The notes beneath the pieces are model-generated. The model saw only the letters and a program-made list of their open reading frames with translations, was not told the origin of the DNA and did not search any database. 64,000 nucleotides of DNA from Chthonomonas sp. Its GTDB lineage: Bacteria; Armatimonadota; Fimbriimonadia; Fimbriimonadales; Fimbriimonadaceae. This document shows, in pieces, positions 1 to 7,716 of the stretch (positions are counted from its first letter, which is position 1; every line of letters starts with the position of its first letter). A program made the position numbers and the translations under genes. The stretch spans positions 186,001 to 250,000 of the forward strand of contig JAEURQ010000004.1 in assembly GCA_016788425.1 (NCBI GenBank). The letters run 5' to 3'.

Positions 1-176
1 TGAAAAAGGGCATGATCGCGGCGATCGGGCGGCCGCTCGGTGAGGTCGGTCCGGAGCAACTGATTCAGCTGGTGCAAGACGTGCGGAGCACCCAGCGACG
101 CCTGCGCGTGATCGCGGTCGCCACTCGCGAAACCCGCGCCGCGGACACCCTCGTCATGGAGTTTCGCTACCGATGA
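1..176 (+). CDS. 3' end of an unrecognised gene (partial)
   Basis: An open frame enters from the left edge (first full codon at base 3) and ends at TGA 174-176. The 57 visible residues are basic, contain the stretch QLVQDVRSTQRRLRVIAV and end EFRYR. I see no diagnostic motif and cannot name it. Its stop overlaps the ATG of the next gene by 4 bp (ATGA), so the two are probably co-transcribed and translationally coupled. Confidence 0.6.
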   Translation, partial: KKGMIAAIGRPLGEVGPEQLIQLVQDVRSTQRRLRVIAVATRETRAADTLVMEFRYR

Positions 177-583
177 CGAAGACCATTTTGGCGATTGATC
201 CGGGTACCAGCAAATGCGGATTTGCGTTGGTGCGCCGCGAACTGGATGGCTCGCTAACTCTGGTCGAGCACGAGGTCGCGCCGCTCGACGACCTGGTGGC
301 GCGAGTGCAACAGTTTCAGGCCAACCACCCCTTTGCCATGGTCATCGTGGGGTCGAGCACCAACTCCAAAGAGGTGGTGGGCCGCCTGCGCGAACACCTT
401 CCGGCGATCGGCGTGATGGTGGTGGATGAGCGCAACACGAGCGAGGAGGCGCGCGCCCGTTATTGGGAGCATAACCCGCGCCGCGGATGGCGACGGCTGT
501 TGCCTTCCACACTGCAACTGCCTCCGGTGCCGATCGACGATTTTGCCGCCTTGGTGCTCGCCGAACGGGTGTTGCTGGAGTAG
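173..583 (+). CDS. RuvX/YqgF-like RNase H-fold nuclease
   Basis: This 136-aa protein begins with an RNase H-fold signature, AIDPGTSKCGFAL, where Asp9 is the likely first metal ligand. The C-terminal part, with RYWEHNP, RRLLPSTLQLPP and IDDFAALVLAERVL, resembles YqgF/RuvX-type proteins described as pre-16S rRNA-processing nucleases or Holliday-junction resolvase-like proteins. The length suits that family (about 130-150 aa). The ATG overlaps the stop of the upstream gene, and purS follows after 20 bp. The fold is well supported; whether the substrate is pre-16S rRNA or branched DNA cannot be decided from sequence. Confidence 0.75.
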   Translation: MTKTILAIDPGTSKCGFALVRRELDGSLTLVEHEVAPLDDLVARVQQFQANHPFAMVIVGSSTNSKEVVGRLREHLPAIGVMVVDERNTSEEARARYWEHNPRRGWRRLLPSTLQLPPVPIDDFAALVLAERVLLE

Positions 584-603
584 CGCTTCGGTAAACTAGC
601 GGC

Positions 604-837
604 ATGACCAAAGTCCGCCTCTTCGTCACGCTCAAGCCTTCGCTTCTCGATTCGGCGGGCCGCACGGTGACCAACTCGCTCCACGATTTGGGATTTGGCG
701 AAGTGGAGACCGCGCGGATTGGCAAGATGATTGAGCTGAACGTGGAGAACTACGATCCGGCGCGCATTGACGACATGTGCCGCAAGTTGCTGGCGAACCC
801 CGTGATCGAAGACTACAGCTACGAGGTCGTGCAGTGA
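604..837 (+). CDS. purS: phosphoribosylformylglycinamidine synthase subunit PurS
   Basis: This 77-aa protein is a full-length PurS, the small structural subunit of the FGAM synthase complex (PurS-PurQ-PurL) in step four of purine biosynthesis. Recognisable features are the [14 protein letters not shown] start and the pattern [19 protein letters not shown]. Its stop overlaps the GTG start of purQ by 4 bp. A separate PurS implies that the organism uses the small-type, Gram-positive/archaeal-like PurL; purL itself is not in the window. Confidence 0.95.
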   Translation: MTKVRLFVTLKPSLLDSAGRTVTNSLHDLGFGEVETARIGKMIELNVENYDPARIDDMCRKLLANPVIEDYSYEVVQ

Positions 838-1487
838 GAGTCGCGGTACTTCGATTTCCGGGCAGCAACTGCGACCAAGACGCGCTGTACGCTTGCCGCG
901 AACTTGGCATGGGCGCCGAGTTTGTTTGGCACGCCGAGACCTCGCTGGCCGGATTCGACGCCGTGTTCGTGCCGGGCGGGTTTAGCTACGGCGACTATCT
1001 TCGCTGCGGAGCGATGGCCTCGCGAGCGGCGATCATGGCGGAAGTTCAGCGGTTCGCCGAGGAAGGCCGCCCGATTATCGGCGCGTGCAACGGGTTTCAG
1101 GTGCTGTGCGAAAGCGGGCTTTTGCCCGGCGCGTTGTTGCTCAACGAGGGTCAAAAATTTGTCTGCCGCGACGTCACGTTGCGCGCGGAAAACCGCACGA
1201 GTTTCTGGACACGCGACATCAAGCAGGACCTCACGTTGCCGATTGCCCATGGCGAGGGCCGCTACACCTGCGACGACGAGACTCACGCGAGGCTGGTCGG
1301 CGAGGGCTTGATCGCGTTTCGCTACGTGGACAATCCGAACGGCAGTCGCGATGATATCGCGGGCGTGGTGAACGAGCGCGGCAACGTGCTGGGCCTCATG
1401 CCACACCCCGAACGAGCGGTCAATGGCTTGGCCGGAAAAACCGATGGCCGACTGCTACTGAACTGCCTCACCCTTTTGAACGTCTAG
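834..1487 (+). CDS. purQ: phosphoribosylformylglycinamidine synthase subunit PurQ (glutaminase)
   Basis: PurQ is the class I glutamine amidotransferase subunit that supplies ammonia to PurL. The 217-aa product starts at GTG 834 inside GTGA, overlapping the purS stop. A longer frame from 777 adds residues that do not belong to the family. The N-terminus [14 protein letters not shown] is characteristic. The nucleophile Cys85 lies in [11 protein letters not shown], and the catalytic His/Glu pair is in LMPHPER near the C-terminus. Length and motifs are typical. Confidence 0.95.
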   Translation: MRVAVLRFPGSNCDQDALYACRELGMGAEFVWHAETSLAGFDAVFVPGGFSYGDYLRCGAMASRAAIMAEVQRFAEEGRPIIGACNGFQVLCESGLLPGALLLNEGQKFVCRDVTLRAENRTSFWTRDIKQDLTLPIAHGEGRYTCDDETHARLVGEGLIAFRYVDNPNGSRDDIAGVVNERGNVLGLMPHPERAVNGLAGKTDGRLLLNCLTLLNV

Positions 1488-1510
1488 AACAGTGCCGATA
1501 ACTGAAAAGG

Positions 1511-2215
1511 ATGACTGCGCACGCCCGAAAACCCTGGATACGAATTGCCGCGATCGTGGCGATTTTGACTTTGGCCCTGCCCGCCTTTGCAAAAAAGCAG
1601 GTGCTCGGCAAGTTGGGTCAAACCGTGCAGGCAACCAAAATTCTGGCGCAACCCGCGGCCCGCGCAAAGGTTTATTACAGCGCCAAGGCGTTTGAATATC
1701 TCATCGTCAACGACAGTAAGTACGACACTTGGCTGAAGGTTAAGCTCAAGAATGGTCGCGATGGCTACATCGCCCGCAACGCGGTCGCGAAGTTGCCCTA
1801 CGACGTAACGCAAACTACGAACGGCGAAACCGGATTTGAAAGTGGGCTCGACAAAACGAGCATCCCCGGCTATGCGCTCAAGTACGTCGGCACGCCCTAC
1901 GTATGGGGCGGAAATAACCTCAAGGGCGGCATCGACTGCTCCGGGTTTGTGCAACAACTTTACGGCAAAATCGGCATGAACCTGCCGCGCACGGCCAGTG
2001 AACAAGCGCTCGTTGGCAAACCAATCACTCGCCTGGACGATCTGAAATCTGGCGATCGTTTGTACTTCTGGGAGAACAAGCGCAACAAGATCGGCCACAC
2101 CGGCATCTACATGGGCAACGGCTACTTTATTCACAGCAGCCGCGGCAAGGGTGGCGTGGACACCGATTACCTGAGCGAAAAGTGGCGCAAGATTCTGGTC
2201 GCCGCTCGCCGCTAG
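1511..2215 (+). CDS. secreted NlpC/P60 peptidoglycan endopeptidase with SH3-like domain
   Basis: The 234-aa protein has a signal peptide (basic N-terminus, hydrophobic stretch about 11-25, ALPAFA-K cleavage). An SH3-like region follows at about 30-98 (WLKVKLKNGRDGYIARNAV), then an NlpC/P60 domain at about 115-234. The catalytic Cys143 is in GGIDCSGFVQ, His196 in IGHTGIYMG and His208 in YFIHSS. Enzymes of this kind cut the stem peptide of peptidoglycan in the envelope. It starts 23 bp after purQ in the same direction. The exact bond cleaved is not predictable. Confidence 0.9.
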   Translation: MTAHARKPWIRIAAIVAILTLALPAFAKKQVLGKLGQTVQATKILAQPAARAKVYYSAKAFEYLIVNDSKYDTWLKVKLKNGRDGYIARNAVAKLPYDVTQTTNGETGFESGLDKTSIPGYALKYVGTPYVWGGNNLKGGIDCSGFVQQLYGKIGMNLPRTASEQALVGKPITRLDDLKSGDRLYFWENKRNKIGHTGIYMGNGYFIHSSRGKGGVDTDYLSEKWRKILVAARR

Positions 2216-2235
2216 GCTTAGGATAAACTCGGGGC

Positions 2236-3090
2236 ATGTTTGCCCTCGCCAGCCTCCTTTTGCTTCAGGCCGCGCCTGACACCTTCAATCTACCGGTGGG
2301 TGCCGCGGGCTCAGTTGATCTCCAGCCGGGCATCACCGAGACTCGTAGCGGGCGGCAAGTGGATATGGCCGCGCTCGCCGCGGCGGCAAAACCCTACCAG
2401 TTTGTGTTTGTTGGCGAAAGCCACGACAAGCTCAGCGACCACCAAAATCAGGCGCGGATCATCAAGGCGCTGGTGGACGCCGGTCGCGACGTAGTGGTGG
2501 GTTTCGAGATGTTCACTCGCCCAAACCAGGCTTCCCTGGCACCTTTGACCCTGCAACGCTGGACGCTTGAAGAATTCGCCGAGCGGTCGAGTTGGAAGAC
2601 CGACTGGAACATGGATTTCAACCTGTACCGCCCCATCTTTGAGGTCGTGCGAGAGAAAAAGTTGCCGATGGTTGCGCTGAATATTCCGCGCGATTGGGTG
2701 CGCGTCGTCGGGCGCGGAGGCGTGAAGGCGATGACCAATGACATGCTGGCGCAGATGCCGCCGCTCGATGTTTCGCAAGCCGACCATCGCACGGTTTTTG
2801 ATTCGATGATGGGTGGGCACAGCGGTTCGATGGACAACACCTACGCGGCGATGGTGATGTGGGACACAGCGATGGCCGATTCCGCGCTCAAGGCGATGCG
2901 TTGGCGCAGCAAGAACGCCGTGATGGTGATTGTCGCCGGGTTTGGCCACAACGCTTACAACCAGGGCATTGGCTTGCGGCTGCGGCAGCAAAGCGATCAG
3001 CGCGCGCAAACCCTCAACGTGATTCCGGTGGGGACCACCGCGCGCGTGAGCCGCGGGCTGGCCGATTTCGTCATCCGGGACGCCCCATGA
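2236..3090 (+). CDS. ChaN-like (DUF399) secreted haem-binding-type protein
   Basis: A 284-aa protein with a short signal-like N-terminus (FALASLLLLQAA). It has the hallmark FVFVGESHDKLSDHQNQ, followed by VVVGFEMFTRPNQ, NIPRDWVR and VIVAGFGHNAY. This is the pattern of the ChaN/Tiki-like family, in which GE-H and later acidic/histidine positions form the active or haem-binding site. ChaN proteins are linked to iron/haem handling, but no iron gene lies nearby here. The stop overlaps the ATG of trpG/pabA by 4 bp, so the two are co-translated. The family call is firm and the function uncertain. Confidence 0.78.
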   Translation: MFALASLLLLQAAPDTFNLPVGAAGSVDLQPGITETRSGRQVDMAALAAAAKPYQFVFVGESHDKLSDHQNQARIIKALVDAGRDVVVGFEMFTRPNQASLAPLTLQRWTLEEFAERSSWKTDWNMDFNLYRPIFEVVREKKLPMVALNIPRDWVRVVGRGGVKAMTNDMLAQMPPLDVSQADHRTVFDSMMGGHSGSMDNTYAAMVMWDTAMADSALKAMRWRSKNAVMVIVAGFGHNAYNQGIGLRLRQQSDQRAQTLNVIPVGTTARVSRGLADFVIRDAP

Positions 3091-3674
3091 TTCTCGTCAT
3101 CGACAACTTCGATAGCTTCACCTACAACCTGGTGCAGTACTTGGGCATGGCCGGCGCCGAGGTGGTGGTGCGCCGCAACAACGAGCTGTCGCTCGACCAG
3201 ATTCGGGCGATGCGCCCAGCAGGGATCATGCTGAGTCCCGGGCCGTGCACGCCTAACGAATCAGGGGTTTGCCAAGACGTGGCGAGCGCGATGCTCGCGG
3301 GCGACAAGGACCTTGCCATGCCGCTTTTTGGCGTGTGCCTGGGCCACCAAGTGCTGGGGCAGGTCAGCGGCGGCACCGTGGCGCGGGCGGAGCGCATCAT
3401 GCACGGCAAGACCTCGCAGATCGAGCACGATGGCGCGGGCCTGTTCGCGGGCGTGCCGAGCCCGTTTACGGCGGTCCGCTATCACTCGCTGGTGATCCGC
3501 GCGGAGACCCTGCATCCCGACTTTCTGATCTCGGCACGGAGCCTCGACGACGGCGAAATCATGGGGATTCGGCATCGGCACTTGCCGATCGAGGGCGTGC
3601 AGTTTCACCCCGAATCGGTGTTGACCGAGCACGGCATGGACTTGGTGCGCAACTTCCTGCGCATGGTCGGCTAA
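3087..3674 (+). CDS. trpG: anthranilate/aminodeoxychorismate synthase glutaminase subunit
   Basis: This 195-aa class I glutamine amidotransferase begins MILVIDNFDSFTYNLVQYL, the standard TrpG/PabA start. The ATG at 3087 lies in the ATGA overlap with the upstream gene; a longer in-frame extension from 2859 lacks family similarity. The nucleophile Cys84 is in FGVCLGHQVLGQ, and the His/Glu pair is in VQFHPESVLTEHG. It supplies ammonia for anthranilate (tryptophan) and/or 4-amino-4-deoxychorismate (folate) synthesis. No TrpE/PabB is in the window, so trpG and pabA cannot be distinguished. It is convergent with cheW, overlapping by 4 bp. Confidence 0.92.
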   Translation: MILVIDNFDSFTYNLVQYLGMAGAEVVVRRNNELSLDQIRAMRPAGIMLSPGPCTPNESGVCQDVASAMLAGDKDLAMPLFGVCLGHQVLGQVSGGTVARAERIMHGKTSQIEHDGAGLFAGVPSPFTAVRYHSLVIRAETLHPDFLISARSLDDGEIMGIRHRHLPIEGVQFHPESVLTEHGMDLVRNFLRMVG

Positions 3675-4120
3675 GCCACCGCGAGTTTGAGCGTGCGGGC
3701 GCGATCGCGGATGGGAATCAGGTGCTCCGGCTCCAAAATCAGCACGAGCCGCGCGCGGTCCTTCGCGACTCCGGCGATGAAGTCGTCCTCCTTTTGCCGC
3801 AGCATTGCGAGGTCGCGGTCAATAACCGCCTCGGCGAGCTCGATGATGCCATCCACTCGATCCACGCGCAACGCGACTCGTTCGCCGGATACGGGAATCA
3901 CGATGAGGTTGCTGCTCGTGGCGGTGGCGGGGCGGTCAAACCGCACGCGAAGGTCCACCACGGGCAGCGTCGAGCCGCGAAGTTCGAAGATGCCGGCCAC
4001 GATTTTTGGGCTGCGCGGAATTTTGGTGATCGGCATTTCGGCAAGAATTCTCTCCACTTGCTCAATCGGAATCCCGAAAAACTCTTTATCTACTTCGAAA
4101 ACAACGTACTTGCGGTCCAT
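3671..4120 (-). CDS. cheW: CheW-like chemotaxis coupling protein
   Basis: The 149-aa protein is a single CheW domain. It opens YVVFEVDKEFFGIPIEQVERIL, continues with IVAGIFELRGSTLPVVDLRVRF, which includes the RG-x-x-PVVDL core, and later has VALRVDRVDGIIEL. CheW bridges chemoreceptors and the CheA kinase at the inner membrane. No cheA, mcp or flagellar gene is in the window, so it may serve a chemotaxis-like pathway controlling pili (a pilin cluster lies at 36-39 kb) or flagella elsewhere. It is divergent from the gene at 4190 and convergent with trpG. Confidence 0.92.
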   Translation of the reverse strand: MDRKYVVFEVDKEFFGIPIEQVERILAEMPITKIPRSPKIVAGIFELRGSTLPVVDLRVRFDRPATATSSNLIVIPVSGERVALRVDRVDGIIELAEAVIDRDLAMLRQKEDDFIAGVAKDRARLVLILEPEHLIPIRDRARTLKLAVA

Positions 4121-4189
4121 CTCGTCCCTACCCCAAGGTGACCTGTTCCGCAGATGCGAGGGGCCACGCGCACGTAGAGTTAACAGGAC

Positions 4190-5143
4190 ATGCTGATATC
4201 GCTGATTGCCGCCACCGCGCTTGCACCGACTCCGACGGAGCGGCTGCGCACCGGCTTGGCGAACCTTATTCGCCCGCCGGTCTCGATGGACCTCACCCTT
4301 GCGAAGGGTACGGTCAAGGTGTTATGGGAGCGACCCGACGCCACGAGCGAGCGGTTCCGCATTGGCGTGGAGGGTGACCTCTACGAGTACCGCGGGTTGC
4401 CGCGCGCGTTTTTGGAGATCGATTGGACGGCTCGCGAATATAGCGAGGGCGCGAAAGCGCCGACCGACTTTGGGCCGTACGGAGAAATCGCGGATGAGCT
4501 CACGAGCGGCTATCCCTTTATTGTTCATCCGCCGAATCTGGCGATTTTGCTCACCGGCGCGAAGGTGACGGCGACGGGCAAAGATCGCTTGACCGTGAAG
4601 CGCGGCGTCGAGCGGTTGGATCTGCTGTTTGATGCCAAGGGCGCGGTGCAAAAGTTCACGCAGACCATCGTCACGCCGACGCAAACGATCACCCGGGATT
4701 GGGTTGTGACGGCGGTGCGGCGCAAAGCCGCGACGGTCTCGGTGGAGCCGCCCAAGGGCATGTCGCCCGCGACGCTCAGCACCGGGCCGTGGACTTTGGA
4801 TTCCTCGATTCCGATTCCCGACTTTGCCGTGCAGACCAACGCGGGCGTAACGCGCCTGAGCAAGGTGCTCGGCACCGGCTACTCGCTGGTGGAATTGGTC
4901 GCGCCCGGCGAGAGCCCTGTGCCGTCGTTGGCCGGTGTCATTAACAAGTACAAGCTCAAGCACTTGGTGATTGGCCCGGGCCAAGCCCTGCGCGACGTCA
5001 ACGGCGCGTGGGAGCGCACGTTTGCCCAGGGTGGATATCCGGTGGTGATGCTTATGGATAGCCAGCGGCTGATCCACATCGCGTTTCAGGGCCGCATGGC
5101 CGAGATGGTGCCCGAGCTCACGGAATACTTGAACCAGCGCTGA
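4190..5143 (+). CDS. exported protein of unknown function with thioredoxin-like C-terminus
   Basis: A 317-aa protein with a short hydrophobic N-terminus (LISLIAATALA). The N-terminal two thirds contain WERPDATSERFRIGVEG and LEIDWTAREY, reminiscent of LolA/DUF2092-type beta-sheet domains. The last third (IPIPDFAVQTNAGVTRLS, then YPVVMLMDSQ and a closing helix) looks like a redoxin fold, but no CXXC motif is present where the catalytic cysteines should be. If correct, this is a non-catalytic thioredoxin fold. It is followed 16 bp later by serC. The fold assignments are inference. Confidence 0.6.
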   Translation: MLISLIAATALAPTPTERLRTGLANLIRPPVSMDLTLAKGTVKVLWERPDATSERFRIGVEGDLYEYRGLPRAFLEIDWTAREYSEGAKAPTDFGPYGEIADELTSGYPFIVHPPNLAILLTGAKVTATGKDRLTVKRGVERLDLLFDAKGAVQKFTQTIVTPTQTITRDWVVTAVRRKAATVSVEPPKGMSPATLSTGPWTLDSSIPIPDFAVQTNAGVTRLSKVLGTGYSLVELVAPGESPVPSLAGVINKYKLKHLVIGPGQALRDVNGAWERTFAQGGYPVVMLMDSQRLIHIAFQGRMAEMVPELTEYLNQR

Positions 5144-5159
5144 CGGGTAAAACCTTGGC

Positions 5160-6251
5160 ATGAGTCAACCCCACGATCGTGCCTTTAACTTTTCCGCTGG
5201 CCCCTGCTGCCTTCCCGTGAGTGTGCTGGAAGAAGCGCAGCGCGAGCTACTGAACTACAAGGGCAAGGGCATGAGCGTGATGGAAATGAGCCACCGCAGC
5301 AAGCCCTACGAGGAGATTATCAACGGGGCCGAGGCGAACTTGCGCAAGCTCATGGGCATCTCCGACGACTACACGGTGCTGTTTTTGCAGGGCGGCGCGA
5401 GCATGCAGTTCAGCATGTTGCCGATGAGTTTTCTGCCGGCGGGCAGCTCCGCCGACTACGTGATCACCGGGACTTGGGGCAAAAAGGCGCTGGAAGCCGC
5501 CCAAATGGTGGGCTCCGCACAAGCGATTTTTGACGCGAAGGCGAGCAACTACAATCATGCGCCGAGCTTCGGCGAATTGAAGCTGACGCCCGGCGCGGCC
5601 TTCGCGCATTACACCAGCAACGAGACGATTCAGGGCGTGGATTTTTGGGCCGAGCCCGAGGGTGGCACCGATTGGGTGTGCGACATGAGCTCCAACATTC
5701 TTTCGCGGCCGACCGACGTGAACAAGTTTGCCATGATTTACGCCGGGGCGCAAAAGAACATGGGTCCGGCCGGGGTGGTCGTGGTCATTATCCGCAAAGA
5801 CTTTCTTGACCGGGCTCCCGAGAAGACGCATCCGATGCTTGACTACCGGGTGCAAGCCGAAAACGGCAGCATGTATAACACGCCGCCGTGCTGGAGCATC
5901 TACATGTGCGGTCTGGTGTACGAGTATCTGCTGGCCAACGGTGGGCTGGCCGCCAGTGCCGAGCGCAACACGCGCAAAGCGGCGACGATCTACGGCGCGA
6001 TCGACGGCTCGGACGGGTTCTATAAGGGCCACGCGGTCGAGGCGAATCGCTCGCAAATGAATATCACGTTTACGCTTCCGAGTGAGGATCTGACGAACGC
6101 CTTCTTGGCGGGGGCGAAGGATCGCCGATTGCTGGAGCTCAAGGGGCACCGCAGCGTGGGCGGGTGCCGAGCGAGCGTGTATAACGCGTTTCCGCAGGAT
6201 GGCTGCGACGCGCTGGCCGCGTACATGGCGGAGTTTCGCAGCGCGAACTAA
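5160..6251 (+). CDS. serC: phosphoserine aminotransferase
   Basis: This 363-aa PLP enzyme of fold type I starts FNFSAGPCCLPVSVLEEAQ, the SerC signature. It continues with SVMEMSHRSKPYEEI, FLQGGASMQFSMLPM and the PLP-lysine region YAGAQKNMGPAGVVVVII. It converts 3-phosphohydroxypyruvate to phosphoserine in serine synthesis, and may also act in the PLP salvage/synthesis route. Length is standard (about 360). It is convergent with the ABC permease, with a 3-bp gap. Confidence 0.96.
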   Translation: MSQPHDRAFNFSAGPCCLPVSVLEEAQRELLNYKGKGMSVMEMSHRSKPYEEIINGAEANLRKLMGISDDYTVLFLQGGASMQFSMLPMSFLPAGSSADYVITGTWGKKALEAAQMVGSAQAIFDAKASNYNHAPSFGELKLTPGAAFAHYTSNETIQGVDFWAEPEGGTDWVCDMSSNILSRPTDVNKFAMIYAGAQKNMGPAGVVVVIIRKDFLDRAPEKTHPMLDYRVQAENGSMYNTPPCWSIYMCGLVYEYLLANGGLAASAERNTRKAATIYGAIDGSDGFYKGHAVEANRSQMNITFTLPSEDLTNAFLAGAKDRRLLELKGHRSVGGCRASVYNAFPQDGCDALAAYMAEFRSAN

Positions 6252-6254
6252 GCG

Positions 6255-7061
6255 CTACATCCCGACGCCGCTGTACACCTTGGTGCCCGCGCGAAACATC
6301 ACGCGGTACCAGGCGTAGCACAGCACGATCCACACGACTTGGCCGCCAATGAGCGGCCACACCATGTGCTCGGGCACCTTGCCCAGCACCATTTCGGTGG
6401 GGAAGGCGGTGGTGTAGTAGAACGGCAGGAAGTAGCTGGCTTGCTTCGCCCAGGTCGGTAGCATTTCGATCGGGAAAATCTGTCCGCTCAGGAACAGCAT
6501 GGGGAAGTAGTGCAGCTCAAAGATGCTGGTTGCGTCCTCGACGAAGAGCGCGAGCATGGCAAAGGCGGTGCAGAACATCACGCTGACCCACTGCGCCAGC
6601 ACCAAGCTGACCACGAGGCCCAGTGAGAAGTGGAGTTGCGCGCCGCGCAAATAGCTCCAGTAGCACAGCACCATCAGGCCGATAACGGGCAAGGTCAGGA
6701 CGGTGCGCTGCACGCGCCAAGCGAGATTTCGGGCGATGACAAACCCCAGGTAGCTGGTCGGTCGCAAGAGCTGAGAGCTGAATTGCCCTTCGCGCATCTC
6801 GGTCATGATTTCCCACATCACGTGGCAGACCACCCAGCTGGTTACGACCAGCATGACGATGTAGTAGAGCGCAAAATCGCTGGCCGAGTAGCCGCGCACC
6901 TGCCCGCTACCGGCGACGAGCGCCATGACCAGCGGCATGGTGAAACACGTGACGGCGTCGGTGAGAACCCAGATCGCCATTTGCGCCGGGTAGGTCAAGA
7001 CTTCTTGCGTCACGACGCGCACGGTCGCCCCAAAATGGCGGAGTGATCGCGCGAATCCCAT
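6255..7061 (-). CDS. ABC-2 type transporter permease
   Basis: The 268-aa protein starts at ATG 7061 (MGFARSLRHFGATVRVV). A longer frame reaching 7202 is out-of-family sequence in the neighbouring PilZ gene. It has about six hydrophobic segments and the ABC-2/DUF990-type pattern: WEIMTEMREGQFSSQLLRP between early helices, then LFLSGQIFPIEMLPTW near the C-terminus. Such permeases pair with an ATPase to export lipids, polysaccharides or drugs. No ATPase is adjacent; it must be elsewhere. It is last in a minus-strand run, 10 bp after the PilZ gene. Confidence 0.82.
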   Translation of the reverse strand: MGFARSLRHFGATVRVVTQEVLTYPAQMAIWVLTDAVTCFTMPLVMALVAGSGQVRGYSASDFALYYIVMLVVTSWVVCHVMWEIMTEMREGQFSSQLLRPTSYLGFVIARNLAWRVQRTVLTLPVIGLMVLCYWSYLRGAQLHFSLGLVVSLVLAQWVSVMFCTAFAMLALFVEDATSIFELHYFPMLFLSGQIFPIEMLPTWAKQASYFLPFYYTTAFPTEMVLGKVPEHMVWPLIGGQVVWIVLCYAWYRVMFRAGTKVYSGVGM

Positions 7062-7071
7062 GGAACTCAAT

Positions 7072-7716
7072 TTACCGGAGTTCGAACGCGCGTGTGGGCT
7101 CTTGGAAGCGGATGCGGGTGAGTCCGCCCATGACATCGCCGAACGCCTCGTACACCGAATCCAGGGCGTAGCCAGTGACCTGCTGGTCGCCGACCTGCAC
7201 AATCACCAGATCGCCGTTCTCGAGTTTGAGGCCGCTGAGAATCAGCGCGCCTTCGCGGCTGTGGTTCAGCACCCGCCCGGGCATGCCGTTGAGGCGGCAA
7301 TCAATGGGTTCGAGGGCGCGGCGGCGTTGCTCGCGACGCTCGGTGCGGTGAAGACGCTCGGGGAGGCCGATGGTGTACTGGTGAGTGGCCGCGTCGCGGG
7401 AGAGAATCTTGGTGCGGAACAGCATGGCGCCGCCTTCGACAGGCGCATCCACGAGAACTTCTTCGCCGGGCTGCAGGGCCACGTACGAGTCGCGGCTGAG
7501 CGGGGCGGAGATGATCCACGTCCCGTTTTCGAAGCGGTCGAAGTGCGAACGAAAGGCTCCAGCGCGCGCCTTGAGCAGCAGCGGGCCGACGGGCCGCAAC
7601 TGGGCGTGTTGACGCAAGGTCAGTTGATGCCGAATGCGAAAGACGGCGAAGGCGAAGACGGCGCTACCAAGAAAGATTCCGCTCGGGATCAGGAGGGTTC
7701 GGAAAACTTCGGTCAT
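7072..7716 (-). CDS. membrane-anchored PilZ-domain protein (putative c-di-GMP receptor)
   Basis: The 214-aa protein starts at ATG 7716, with one N-terminal membrane helix (about 10-28). A YcgR-N-like beta domain follows (GTWIISAPL, PGEEVLVDAP). A C-terminal PilZ-like domain carries the arginine cluster RTERREQRRR and, about 20 residues later, NHSREGALI, which fits the D/N-x-S-x-x-G signature for cyclic di-GMP binding. The start overlaps the end of the upstream TPR gene by 53 bp. It may tie c-di-GMP to envelope or pilus functions; its target is unknown. Confidence 0.75.
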   Translation of the reverse strand: MTEVFRTLLIPSGIFLGSAVFAFAVFRIRHQLTLRQHAQLRPVGPLLLKARAGAFRSHFDRFENGTWIISAPLSRDSYVALQPGEEVLVDAPVEGGAMLFRTKILSRDAATHQYTIGLPERLHRTERREQRRRALEPIDCRLNGMPGRVLNHSREGALILSGLKLENGDLVIVQVGDQQVTGYALDSVYEAFGDVMGGLTRIRFQEPTRAFELR